Source of the DNA: Fimenecus sp045594885
GTDB lineage: Bacteria > Bacillota > Clostridia > Oscillospirales > Acutalibacteraceae
Length of the DNA stretch: 20,430 bases
NCBI GenBank assembly: GCA_045594885.1
Contig: JAZNZJ010000008.1
Coordinates: 1-20,430 of the forward strand
Direction of reading: 5' to 3'
The position numbers and the translations under genes were made by a program. Numbering within the stretch: the stretch's first letter is position 1; every line of letters begins with the position of its first letter. Below, piece after piece: positions 7,860 through 15,623 of the stretch. The notes beneath the pieces are model-generated. The model did no database searches. It saw nothing but the letters and a program-made list of their open reading frames with translations, and had not been told where the DNA came from.

Positions 7860-9110
7860 TTGGCTGATAACCTTTTTAATTCTTCAAATGACGATTTTGA
7901 AGACATTTACAGCAATTCTTCAAAAGAAGATGAATTTGAAGATATTTATAGCAATTCAAACGAATATCCAAATTATGAAAGTCAAACTGAACAACCATTC
8001 AGTGAAGATTTTTCAGTAAAATATAATAGTGCAATACAAAATCGTCGCCGTCAAGAAATTGAATATGGCGATATAAATGATGTTTATGGTGATATAGCAT
8101 CTGAAAATGAAAAGCCCAAAAAGAAGAAAAAACACCCAATTAGAAATACTTTCATTGTGCTTTTCTGCCTTATTCTTATAGGTGTTTCCTGCGTTGGATT
8201 TTACGGTTACCAAACAGTTGATAAACTTTTGTCTTCTTTCAATACTGACGAGCCACTTGAAGAAAACAAATACATTTCTTCATCAGAACTTTATAGTGAT
8301 GCTGACCAAGTGAATGTATTACTCATTGGTGTTGATGCCCGTGAAGGCGAAACCGTATCACGTTCTGATACAATGATGTTAGTTACTCTTGACACCAAAA
8401 ACGGTCAAATTAAACTTACATCTTTTCTTCGTGACTCCTATGTTGAAATCGCAGGTAGAGGCAAAAAAGAAAAATTGAATGCCGCTTATTTCCGTGGCGG
8501 AATACAAATGCTTGTTGATACTCTTGAGTTAAACTTCAAAATTGATATTCCATATTATGTTCTTGTTGACTTTGAGATTTTCACTACTATTGTTGATGAG
8601 TTGGGTGGAATCAATGTTGATGTCACCGAAAAAGAAAGCCATTACACATATAATTCGGGTAAAATCGAAGTTCCTGTTCGCATTGAAGCGGGTGAAGATG
8701 TTCTTCTCAATGGTGAAGAGGCTTTGTGGTACAGCAGAATCCGTTATCTTGACTCCGACTTTATGAGAACACAACGTCAACGCAAGGTTATTACAGCAAT
8801 CGTTGAAAAGGCTCTTACAAAGAGTGTTCCCGAGCTCATAAGTCTTGCTGAAGCGGTTATTCCTCTTGTAAAGACAAATCTTACATCTGATGAGATTATG
8901 AATATCGGTTTTGATGCATTGAAAAATCAAGCATATTCTTACCCGATTATTCAGCACCAAATCCCCGCTGACGGCACATGGACAAGCCGTAACATTTCGG
9001 GTGTGGGTTCATCGCTTGTAATGGACTTTGACAAAAATATTCAAATGCTCAAAGAGTTCTTATCTGAAAAACAAACAGTTGAAACTGAACCTACTTCAAC
9101 TACAGAATAA
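7860..9110 (+). CDS. LytR-CpsA-Psr (LCP) family cell-wall glycopolymer ligase
   Basis: LCP proteins are membrane-anchored, extracytoplasmic enzymes that attach teichoic acids or capsule-type polymers to peptidoglycan. The 416-residue protein has a long acidic cytoplasmic N-terminus (1-86), a basic KKKKKH stop, one membrane segment (about 96-117), then the LCP domain (about 150-390). Recognisable blocks are VNVLLIGVDAR, SDTMMLVTLD, SFLRDSYVEI and KLNAAYFRGG, with conserved arginine and aspartate residues, and YSRIRYLDSDFMRTQRQRKV. It starts with TTG, supported by AAAGGAG ending 9 nt upstream. The N-terminus holds two near-identical 10-residue units (DDFEDIYSNS at 11-20, DEFEDIYSNS at 24-33), a 39-bp-period duplication. 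The arabinofuranosidase gene follows after 21 bp. Confidence 0.9.
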   Translation: MADNLFNSSNDDFEDIYSNSSKEDEFEDIYSNSNEYPNYESQTEQPFSEDFSVKYNSAIQNRRRQEIEYGDINDVYGDIASENEKPKKKKKHPIRNTFIVLFCLILIGVSCVGFYGYQTVDKLLSSFNTDEPLEENKYISSSELYSDADQVNVLLIGVDAREGETVSRSDTMMLVTLDTKNGQIKLTSFLRDSYVEIAGRGKKEKLNAAYFRGGIQMLVDTLELNFKIDIPYYVLVDFEIFTTIVDELGGINVDVTEKESHYTYNSGKIEVPVRIEAGEDVLLNGEEALWYSRIRYLDSDFMRTQRQRKVITAIVEKALTKSVPELISLAEAVIPLVKTNLTSDEIMNIGFDALKNQAYSYPIIQHQIPADGTWTSRNISGVGSSLVMDFDKNIQMLKEFLSEKQTVETEPTSTTE

Positions 9111-9131
9111 AGCACATTGGAGGGTACATTT

Positions 9132-10631
9132 ATGAAAAAGGCAAAAATGTCACTTGTGTCAGAATTTACAAATGCTAAAATAGATGAAAGGATTTTCGGC
9201 TCATTTATTGAGCATCTTGGTCGTGCTGTTTACGGCGGTATTTTTGAGCCCGACCACCCAACTGCTGACGAAGACGGCTTTCGTAAGGATGTTATTGAAA
9301 AAGTAAAAAAACTCAATGTGCCGATTGTTCGTTACCCCGGCGGAAACTTTGTTTCAGGATATAATTGGGAAGACGGTGTTGGCCCCGTAGAACTTCGTCC
9401 TAAAAAACTCGAATTGGCATGGGGTGTAACTGAGCCAAACCTTTTCGGTACAAATGAATTTGTTAAATGGTGTAAAAAGGCAAATACATCTCCTATGATG
9501 GCAGTAAATCTTGGTCTTCGTGGTCCTGAAGAGGCAAGAAATCTTGTTGAATACTGCAACCACAAGGGTGGCAGTTATTGGAGTGACCTTCGTCGTTCAC
9601 ACGGTTATGAAGACCCTCACAATATAAAACTTTGGTGCTTGGGCAACGAAATGGACGGTGACTGGCAGATAGGTCACAAAACTGCAGTTGAATATGGCAG
9701 AACAGCGGCAGAAGCAGCCAAGGTTATGAAATGGACTGACAACTCAATTGAAACCGTTCTCTGCGGAAGTGCGTCACGTGATATGGCAACCTTTGGTGAA
9801 TGGGAAGCAACTACTCTTGACCTTGCTTATGACAAGGTTGACTATCTCTCACTTCACATTTATTTTGACAACCGTTCAAATGATACACCCTCTTTCCTTG
9901 CAAAGAATATGAAAATGGATGAATTTATCCGTTCAGTAATCTGCATATGCGACTACATAAAAGCAAAGAAACGTTCAAGACATACAGTAAACCTTTCTTT
10001 TGATGAGTGGAACGTATGGTACCACTCAAATGGTGCTCACGTTGAAAAATGGAGTACAGCCCCCCATCAGCTTGAAGATATTTACAACTTTGAAGACGCA
10101 CTTCTCGTTGGTCTTATGCTTATGACTCTTTTAAAGTATGCCGACAGAGTAAAAATCGCTTGTCTTGCACAGCTTGTAAACGTTATTGCACCAATTATGA
10201 CAGAAAATGGTGGTGCTTGTTGGGAACAGACAATCTTCTATCCGTTTATGCACCTTTCTAACTATGGTCGTGGTTATACTCTTGATTCAAGGGTTATTTC
10301 ACCCAAACACGATACAAAGGAATTTACAGATGTTCCCGATATTGAAGCACTTGCTACAATGAGTGAAGACAAAGAGAGCCTAACAATTTTTGCCGTTAAC
10401 AGAAATATGGACGAAGATGTGCTCTTTGATATTTCTCTTCTTGATTTTGAAAACTTCGAAGTGCTTGAACATATTGAAATGAGTGGCTATGATATAAAGG
10501 CAGAAAACAGCGCAATAGCAACTCCCGTTAAACCTTTCAATGCAGAGAAGCCCGTTCTTGATAACAAAACTCTAACGGTTAATCTAAAGCCTCTCTCTTG
10601 GAATGTAATTAGACTTGCAAAAAAGAAATAA
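9132..10631 (+). CDS. abfA: GH51 alpha-L-arabinofuranosidase, intracellular
   Basis: Removes terminal alpha-L-arabinofuranosyl residues from arabino-oligosaccharides derived from plant polysaccharides. The 499-residue sequence is the usual GH51 length. The acid/base glutamate is E173 in CLGNEMDG and the nucleophile is E292 in SFDEWNVWY, both in the clan A positions expected for GH51. Other family blocks are IRYPGGNFVSGYNW-type (67-79) and FGSFIEHLGRAVYGGI near the N-terminus. There is no signal peptide, so it acts in the cytoplasm on imported oligosaccharides. GGAGGG (9119-9124) lies 7 nt before the ATG at 9132; a TTG reading from 9117 would overlap that site. It is cotranscribed with the LCP gene. 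No sugar transporter or regulator lies nearby. Confidence 0.94.
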   Translation: MKKAKMSLVSEFTNAKIDERIFGSFIEHLGRAVYGGIFEPDHPTADEDGFRKDVIEKVKKLNVPIVRYPGGNFVSGYNWEDGVGPVELRPKKLELAWGVTEPNLFGTNEFVKWCKKANTSPMMAVNLGLRGPEEARNLVEYCNHKGGSYWSDLRRSHGYEDPHNIKLWCLGNEMDGDWQIGHKTAVEYGRTAAEAAKVMKWTDNSIETVLCGSASRDMATFGEWEATTLDLAYDKVDYLSLHIYFDNRSNDTPSFLAKNMKMDEFIRSVICICDYIKAKKRSRHTVNLSFDEWNVWYHSNGAHVEKWSTAPHQLEDIYNFEDALLVGLMLMTLLKYADRVKIACLAQLVNVIAPIMTENGGACWEQTIFYPFMHLSNYGRGYTLDSRVISPKHDTKEFTDVPDIEALATMSEDKESLTIFAVNRNMDEDVLFDISLLDFENFEVLEHIEMSGYDIKAENSAIATPVKPFNAEKPVLDNKTLTVNLKPLSWNVIRLAKKK

Positions 10632-10643
10632 TTGTAGTAAAAT
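10615..10643 (+). promoter_or_regulatory. Promoter of the zinc-ribbon membrane protein gene
   Basis: TTGCAA at 10615-10620, a 17-bp spacer and TAAAAT at 10638-10643. The -35 box lies inside the last codons of the arabinofuranosidase gene. Transcription would start near 10650, about 34 nt before the ATG. Confidence 0.65.
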
Positions 10644-10683
10644 AAATGCAATATGTTATTGCTATTAAAGAAAGAGTGATTTT

Positions 10684-11457
10684 ATGGCAGCAAAATGCCC
10701 AGAATGTGGTTGCGAACTTAAAATTTGGAATATAAAGGCTGAATGTCCTAATTGCGGAGTAAATATTCCCAACCATCAATGGCAGGAAAGACTTGAAAGT
10801 GATGCAAATACTGCGGAACGTGCTTTTGCACAGTTTCACTATAAACTTGCAAACTTCAAAAGTGCAGTAGTTGGCTCAAAGCTTCGCATTGTCCGTCTTG
10901 TTCTTACATTTGCACCTCTTATAGCATTGGTGCTTCCTCTTTATAATTTTAAACTTACACTTCCATTCTACAGCGGTGAAAAAACAATTTCGTTCTTAAC
11001 ATTTGTTCTTGATTATCTTCTTGAAACTGACATCGGTAGTGTTTTGAAGCTTGTGGGCGGTGAAGTGGTCGGTAATGCGGCACTTATGGTTGTTATTGCT
11101 TGTGTGCTTTTGTTGTTAGCTGTTGTTTGCGGTGTACTTAACTTTTTTGTACTTCTTATCGCAGGCATTAAGCTTAAATATGTTTTCAACGTTGTACTTA
11201 ACGCAATCAGCACAGTTTGTTGGGCAATTGCAGCAATCTTCTTTGTACAATTCTCAAGCATCTGCACTACACTTGGCGGGGGCATTGTTACAGAATGCAG
11301 TATTGGAATCGGGTTCCTTATCGGTGTTGCTCTTTTCCTTGTAAACCTCACACTCAACATTGTTGTTGGTAAAGGTCTTAGAAAACAACTTAACGAACAG
11401 CCATCAATGGAAGAATTCATTGAAAATGAAATTGCTGAGCTTCGTCAACCTAAATAA
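10684..11457 (+). CDS. Zinc-ribbon membrane protein of unknown function
   Basis: 257 residues, not recognised as a named family. An N-terminal zinc ribbon carries two CxxC knuckles (C5-C8 in CPECG and C21-C24 in CPNCG), so it probably binds one structural zinc in the cytoplasm. Residues 27-65 are polar and may form a helix. Four hydrophobic segments follow (roughly 70-88, 129-150, 155-190 and 203-228), then a short acidic tail. Such zinc_ribbon-plus-TM proteins are common in clostridia without assigned function. It has its own promoter and a weak purine-rich ribosome binding site (AAAGAG). Confidence 0.72.
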   Translation: MAAKCPECGCELKIWNIKAECPNCGVNIPNHQWQERLESDANTAERAFAQFHYKLANFKSAVVGSKLRIVRLVLTFAPLIALVLPLYNFKLTLPFYSGEKTISFLTFVLDYLLETDIGSVLKLVGGEVVGNAALMVVIACVLLLLAVVCGVLNFFVLLIAGIKLKYVFNVVLNAISTVCWAIAAIFFVQFSSICTTLGGGIVTECSIGIGFLIGVALFLVNLTLNIVVGKGLRKQLNEQPSMEEFIENEIAELRQPK

Positions 11458-11460
11458 AAT
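11432..11460 (+). promoter_or_regulatory. Promoter of the PdaB-like deacetylase gene
   Basis: TTGCTG at 11432-11437, a 17-bp spacer and TAAAAT at 11455-11460; the -10 overlaps the stop codon of the preceding gene. Transcription would start near 11467, so the whole hairpin at 11477-11504 would form the 5' end of the deacetylase mRNA. Confidence 0.55.
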
Positions 11461-11476
11461 CACATATTAAAAGTAT

Positions 11477-11509
11477 TCTCCCTCATACAATTGTGTGGGG
11501 GAGATTTTT
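11477..11509 (+). terminator. Terminator-like hairpin that contains the next gene's ribosome binding site
   Basis: A 12-bp stem (11477-11488 with 11493-11504, two G-T pairs, AATT loop) is followed by five Ts, the classic intrinsic terminator form, and would end transcription of the zinc-ribbon gene. The right arm includes GGGGGAG (11497-11503), the only ribosome binding site for the ATG at 11510. The same RNA structure would therefore block both read-through and translation of the deacetylase gene. Confidence 0.8.
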
Positions 11510-12271
11510 ATGCATATTTCTGTTATTCCATTCAAAAAACTACTCGGAATTACTTGCATTTTTTTAGGTATTGTTATACTCATTTTTACTTTTATCGGTT
11601 ACAACACTGCGGTTTCTACAAATACAAAGAAATTGCCCATATACTCCGTCGAAACTGATAAAAAACAAATCGCCATTACTTTTGATGCCGCTTGGACTAA
11701 TCAGGATACCGATGAGTTGATAGCGATACTTGAAAAGCATAATGCAAAAGCAACATTTTTCATTGTTGGCGATTGGGCAGAAAAGTTTCCTGAAAGTGTA
11801 AAGGCATTTTACGACGCAGGACACACAATTGCAAATCATTCGGACACACACAAAGCATTCTCAAAATGCTCACGGGAAGAAATAAATGAAGAAATTGTAA
11901 ATTGCAACCAGAAGCTTGAAAAAATCACGGGCGAGAAAGTAAATCTCATTCGTGCCCCCTCCGGTGACTATACCAATCAAAGTCTTGAGGTTACAGAAAG
12001 TCTGGGAATGTATATGATTCAATGGGATAATGACAGTCTTGATTACACGGGCATTGAGGTTGATGAGATTGTAAAAAGGGTTGTGTCACGGGCAAAAAAC
12101 GGTTCTATTGTGCTTTTCCATAACGGAGTTGACACCACCGCAGAAGCACTTGACAAAGTGCTCACTGAGCTTTCAAAGCAAGGCTATGCTTTTGTTTCTG
12201 TGGATAATCTGATTTATAAAGAAATTTTTCATCTTGACCATACAGGGCGGCAATATAAAAACGAAGAATAA
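11510..12271 (+). CDS. PdaB-like polysaccharide deacetylase (CE4/NodB fold)
   Basis: Extracytoplasmic, membrane-anchored deacetylase, probably acting on peptidoglycan or another N-acetylated glycan; PdaB-type members act in sporulation. The 253 residues comprise an N-terminal anchor (about 12-31) and a NodB domain (about 50-235). Motif 1 is TFDAAW (57-62): the catalytic-base Asp is D59, while the usual second Asp (metal ligand) is alanine, as in PdaB relatives. Motif 2 is NHSDTH (H110, H114), motif 3 RAPSGDY (148-154), and motif 5 includes LFHNG (H204). ATG 11510 is chosen because the SD lies 6 nt upstream; a GTG at 11495 lies inside the hairpin. The missing metal ligand leaves activity uncertain. 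Confidence 0.88.
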   Translation: MHISVIPFKKLLGITCIFLGIVILIFTFIGYNTAVSTNTKKLPIYSVETDKKQIAITFDAAWTNQDTDELIAILEKHNAKATFFIVGDWAEKFPESVKAFYDAGHTIANHSDTHKAFSKCSREEINEEIVNCNQKLEKITGEKVNLIRAPSGDYTNQSLEVTESLGMYMIQWDNDSLDYTGIEVDEIVKRVVSRAKNGSIVLFHNGVDTTAEALDKVLTELSKQGYAFVSVDNLIYKEIFHLDHTGRQYKNEE

Positions 12272-12299
12272 AAAAGCTACAAGTGCACTTGCTGTTTTT
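12271..12299 (+). terminator. Weak terminator after the deacetylase gene
   Basis: AAAAAGC pairs with G(C)TGTTTTT-type sequence around an inner CAAG/CTTG stem (12280-12291) with a 2x2 internal loop, ending in five Ts at 12295-12299. The stem is poor in GC and interrupted, so it may be leaky. Confidence 0.4.
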
Positions 12300-12309
12300 G
12301 AGAGAATGA

Positions 12310-12338
12310 TTGCATTTTGTTTTCTTTTAGTGTAGAAT
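12310..12338 (+). promoter_or_regulatory. Promoter of the ECF S-component gene
   Basis: TTGCAT at 12310-12315, a 17-bp spacer and TAGAAT at 12333-12338. Transcription would start near 12345 and give a leader of about 82 nt. Confidence 0.6.
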
Positions 12339-12349
12339 TATTTATACTG

Positions 12350-12414
12350 TTTATTGTTATCACAAAGATGATTTAATCAGTCTTTTCACAATAAATGCTA
12401 TACCTTTTAAAAGG
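12350..12414 (+). promoter_or_regulatory. Structured leader upstream of the ECF S-component gene
   Basis: The leader can form an outer stem TTTATTGT (12350-12357) / ACAATAAA (12388-12395). It encloses an inner hairpin, AAAGATGAT (12364-12372) with ATCA-G-TCTTT (12376-12385), with one bulged G. A separate palindrome CCTTTTAAAAGG (12403-12414) includes part of the AAGGAAG ribosome binding site. A metabolite-sensing or protein-binding element is plausible before a vitamin-transporter gene. It matches no riboswitch I can name, and AT-rich pairing makes chance possible. Confidence 0.4.
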
Positions 12415-12426
12415 AAGAAAAAAACT

Positions 12427-12966
12427 ATGAAGTCTAAAAAAATTATAGTAAATATAGCATTGGCAGGAATGTTTTTGGCACTTGCATATATTATGCCCTT
12501 TCTTACGGGGCAAATACGTGAAATCGGCAAGATGCTCTGTCCAATGCACATTCCCGTGCTTCTTTGCGGATTTGTCTGTGGTGCACCTTATGGTCTTATA
12601 ATTGGTGCGATTGCTCCAATTCTTCGTTCACTTACACTTGGTATGCCGGTGCTTTTTCCCAGTGCAACTGCAATGGCATTTGAACTTGCTGTTTATGGAC
12701 TTGTAGCAGGATTTCTCTATAAAGCATTACCAAAAAATAAAATCAATATATATGTTTCACTTGTCGGTGCAATGGCAGTCGGTCGCATTGTCTGGGGAAT
12801 TGTAATGTTCTGTATAATGGGATTTGACCTCACAAAATTCGGTCTCGCAACGTTCTGGGCAGGTGCGGTTGCAAATGCAATTCCCGGAATCATAATACAG
12901 ATTATACTTATTCCAATCATTATAATGCTTTTAGAAAAAGCAAAGCTTATTGCAAACAATAATTAA
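12427..12966 (+). CDS. ECF transporter S component, substrate unknown
   Basis: Substrate-binding membrane subunit of an energy-coupling-factor vitamin or micronutrient importer. The 179-residue protein has about six hydrophobic segments. The N-terminal stretch ALAGMFLALAYIMPF, then MHIPVLLCGFVCGAPYGLIIG and AIAPILRSLTLGMP, resembles the ECF_trnsprt/PF12822-type S components (the group that includes pantothenate and folate transporters). The ligand is not predictable from sequence. No ATPase or T component is in the window, so it probably uses a shared EcfAAT module elsewhere (group II). AAGGAAG lies 9 nt before the ATG. It is a single-gene transcript ending at a strong bidirectional terminator. 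Confidence 0.85.
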   Translation: MKSKKIIVNIALAGMFLALAYIMPFLTGQIREIGKMLCPMHIPVLLCGFVCGAPYGLIIGAIAPILRSLTLGMPVLFPSATAMAFELAVYGLVAGFLYKALPKNKINIYVSLVGAMAVGRIVWGIVMFCIMGFDLTKFGLATFWAGAVANAIPGIIIQIILIPIIIMLLEKAKLIANNN

Positions 12967-12973
12967 TCAAAGC

Positions 12974-13012
12974 AAAAAGAGAGGACATTGTTTTTCAATA
13001 TCCTCTCTTTTT
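12974..13012. terminator. Bidirectional terminator between the ECF gene and the hydrogenase operon
   Basis: AAAAAGAGAGGA (12974-12985) pairs with TCCTCTCTTTTT (13001-13012), extended by ATTG/CAAT after one mismatch, with a five-T loop. A-rich on the left and T-rich on the right, it serves both convergent transcription units. Confidence 0.93.
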
Positions 13013-13016
13013 ATAA

Positions 13017-14438
13017 TTATTTAACAATCGATACGGTATTAGAGATTGTTTTTTCAAGAGCCTCTCTGCCATATTCATCAACTTGAGCTTTGTTCTTTTC
13101 GCCGTGAGTGAGACACCCTGCCCCACCAATACAACCGCCTACACAAGCCATACCTTCAATGAAGTTTGCATCAAGTACATTTTTACTCTTTTTAAGAAGT
13201 GCCACCTTACAAGCCTCTATTCCGTCACAAACCGCAGGTTTCATTGTAAAATCAATTTTCTGCTCATTAAGTGCTTGAGTTACTGCATCTGAAAGTCCAC
13301 CTGAACGGGCAAAAATTCTACCAAAATATGAAGCATTTTCAAGTACGTCTTCAGGGAGAGTTGTAATATCAATATCTTTACTGTCAAAAAGTGCTTGAAG
13401 CTCCTCAAAAGTCAATACACTATCAATATAAGGCTTAACAGAGTCGAGTTGTGCTTCTGCTTTTTTAGCGGTGCAAGGTCCTATAAAAATAACCTTTGCG
13501 TTTTCGCTTGTTTCCTTTATGTATTTCGCAATCATCGCCATAGGTGACAAATTATGTGAAACATATGGCAATAAAGCAGGGAATGATGATTTTATATACT
13601 GCACAAATGCGGGGCAACACGAACTTGTAAGAAAGCCCTTTTCACTTAATTCCTTTGACTCAGCCATTGCAACCATATCAGCACCGAGAGCCGCTTCAAC
13701 AACAGTATAAAAACCAAGTTTTTTAAGTCCGGTAACTACCTGACCAAGTTTTGCATATGTAAACTGACTTGAAATGGACGGAGCAACAACTGCATAAACC
13801 TTGTATTGTTCATTATTCTGACTATTTTTAAGAATATCAATAACATTGAGAATATATGATTTATCGCTAATTGCACCAAAGGGGCATTGATATACACAAG
13901 CACCGCACTGAATACATTTATTATTATCAATCGCCGCCGCATTATCTTCATTAATTTTAATTGCTTTGACTTTACAAGCAATCTGACACGGACGTTTGCG
14001 ATTTACAATAGCAGAAAAAGGACAAACCTTTGCACACTGACCACATTCAACACATTTTGATTTATCAATATGTGCCACATGGTTATGGTCAAAAGAAATT
14101 GCTCCACGTTTACAAACATCTTCACATCTGTGAGCAAGACAGCCACGGCAGGAATCTGTTACTTCATATCCCGCTGCAGGACATTCATCACAGGCAATAT
14201 CAATAACCTCTATTACATTTGGGTTTTCCCTGTCACCGCCCATAGCAAGTTTAACACGTTGCGAGAGAATTGCACGTTCTTTATAAACACAACATCTCAT
14301 TGTTGGCTCTTTGCCGGGGGAAATTGTCTTTGGAATATTCCAAAGATTTTCAATAAGACTATCATTCCAACTATGCTTTGCAACCTCACGCAAAACTTCA
14401 TATTTAAGGTACTGTACTTTAGTATCAAATTTTTTCAC
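13017..14438 (-). CDS. [FeFe] hydrogenase, monomeric group B-type
   Basis: Iron-only hydrogenase of the ferredoxin-linked group B type (H+ reduction or H2 oxidation), 473 residues. H-cluster motifs: TSSCCPAF (proton-transfer C274, ligand C275), GPCTAKKAEA (C322) and EGMACVGGCIGGAG (C432, C436). The N-terminal Fe-S region has a C97-C100-C105-C109 cluster, a C129/132/135/139 and C151/155 set, and a C175/178/181/185 ferredoxin motif. An upstream block, MRCCVYKERAILSQRVKLAMGGD, is typical of group B1/B3 proteins. The start is GTG with AAGGAG 8 nt upstream. It is the last gene of the operon, 12 bp after the phosphatase. The maturation genes hydE, hydF and hydG are not in the window. Whether it is a catalyst or a sensor is not proven. 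Confidence 0.9.
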   Translation of the reverse strand: MKKFDTKVQYLKYEVLREVAKHSWNDSLIENLWNIPKTISPGKEPTMRCCVYKERAILSQRVKLAMGGDRENPNVIEVIDIACDECPAAGYEVTDSCRGCLAHRCEDVCKRGAISFDHNHVAHIDKSKCVECGQCAKVCPFSAIVNRKRPCQIACKVKAIKINEDNAAAIDNNKCIQCGACVYQCPFGAISDKSYILNVIDILKNSQNNEQYKVYAVVAPSISSQFTYAKLGQVVTGLKKLGFYTVVEAALGADMVAMAESKELSEKGFLTSSCCPAFVQYIKSSFPALLPYVSHNLSPMAMIAKYIKETSENAKVIFIGPCTAKKAEAQLDSVKPYIDSVLTFEELQALFDSKDIDITTLPEDVLENASYFGRIFARSGGLSDAVTQALNEQKIDFTMKPAVCDGIEACKVALLKKSKNVLDANFIEGMACVGGCIGGAGCLTHGEKNKAQVDEYGREALEKTISNTVSIVK

Positions 14439-14450
14439 ACTGTTTTCTCC

Positions 14451-15623
14451 TTAGAAATAACTTACTTTAATCCTTTTGCCCATTTTTTTGAGAGACTTTG
14501 AAAGTTCCTCAACAAGATTCATTTTAATATTGAAATTTATAGGCAGGTCGGGATTCTGATGAGCAGGGTTAATTGCACGACCAACATAGAAATTAATGTC
14601 AGTAGCTTCTTCAAACAACAAACGGCAGATAAGCGATGCACCGTCTTTTTTGAAACTCCAATGCTCATAATGCTTGTTTTCGCCAAGGTAGTCCTCAGCA
14701 TACTCAACGACTTTATTGACAGTGATAACACCTTCTGTGACCAGGTCAACACCTTCTAATTCTGCAATGGGAGGAACATCGCTCTGCTCAAAATTAAGCG
14801 ATGGTTTGAGAGGTTTTCTCAAAAACTTTGCGGCAATCCCAGAGGTTGTCCCGCCGCAAATGATGTGTTTACCTTCTTTTGAGAAGAAAAGTGACATCAT
14901 TCTATCAGCATCATCACGATTTGACGGAGGCCCGAAGAGCATATTCATCGGAACTCGTTTTCTGATACGAACTACACAAGCAGTTGCATCGTCACCAGGC
15001 TTATGACCATAAAGCTTATCACACTCATCAACAAGCATTGTAGAAAGGGTTTTGGCCGTATAGCCCGCAGGTACAAGAGTTTCAATAAAATCAATAATAT
15101 CTTCTCTTTTCCAACCGAAATTATATGACATACCAATTCCGGCATGAGGACAACCATCACTCATAGCAACGAAAATATCGTTTTCTTGTAATTTGATAAC
15201 TGATTTGAATATCTTTTTACCACCAATATTCATTTCAGTTTTTGGGTAATCCCAATTTTGTTCATCACGGATAATAATTGCGTGAGGATTATCATATTGA
15301 ATAAGCTCAGCAGTGTGATTATTTTTAAGATGAACAATTGTAAATGTTGAATATGCAACACCTCTGACTGAACAAACAGGTAAAGTTGCCGCAATGGTTT
15401 CAACACATTCTTCAAGGGACAAGCCTTCAGCAAGCATTGTTGAAATAATTTTTGATGTAAGCGTAGAAAGAATACTTGCTTTTACACCGCTGCCGAGTCC
15501 GTCCGACAACACAATAACTGTTGAATCGTCACTTGGCTCAACTATATCAACGTGGTCACCACAAAGCTCTTCACCGTGATGATTTATACTTTTATATCCG
15601 ATATCAGCACACAAATCATTCAT
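14451..15623 (-). CDS. SpoIIE/PP2C-type phosphatase with an extra C-terminal domain, hydrogenase-linked
   Basis: 390-residue predicted serine/threonine phosphatase of the SpoIIE/RsbU (PPM) type. Metal-binding acidic residues are present: D23 in CGDH, D41-G42 in SDGLGSG, D156-G157 in SDG and D211-D212 in GDDAT. The catalytic domain ends near 225; residues 228-390 (starting NMLFGPP) form a second domain I do not recognise. There is no SpoIIE-like membrane region. The start is at 15623: AAGGAG sits 10 nt upstream and the reading from 15650 adds 9 unrelated residues. The ATG overlaps the hydS stop by 8 nt, indicating coupled translation with the sensory hydrogenase. The substrate, perhaps a phosphorylated anti-sigma antagonist or a Ser/Thr kinase target, is not in the window. 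Confidence 0.85.
   Translation of the reverse strand: MNDLCADIGYKSINHHGEELCGDHVDIVEPSDDSTVIVLSDGLGSGVKASILSTLTSKIISTMLAEGLSLEECVETIAATLPVCSVRGVAYSTFTIVHLKNNHTAELIQYDNPHAIIIRDEQNWDYPKTEMNIGGKKIFKSVIKLQENDIFVAMSDGCPHAGIGMSYNFGWKREDIIDFIETLVPAGYTAKTLSTMLVDECDKLYGHKPGDDATACVVRIRKRVPMNMLFGPPSNRDDADRMMSLFFSKEGKHIICGGTTSGIAAKFLRKPLKPSLNFEQSDVPPIAELEGVDLVTEGVITVNKVVEYAEDYLGENKHYEHWSFKKDGASLICRLLFEEATDINFYVGRAINPAHQNPDLPINFNIKMNLVEELSKSLKKMGKRIKVSYF

Noticed and set aside
8529..8960. 143-codon open frame antisense to the LCP gene
   Set aside because: It is a shadow of the LCP coding sequence, whose motifs are clear in the other strand.
12345..12426. Known riboswitch such as preQ1, TPP or FMN before the ECF gene
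   Set aside because: None of the conserved cores of those classes could be seen, so it is listed only as a structured leader.
14070..14501. 143-codon open frame on the + strand, antisense to the group B hydrogenase and phosphatase genes
   Set aside because: It lies entirely opposite well-supported genes with strong family motifs, has no ribosome binding site and gives no recognisable protein.
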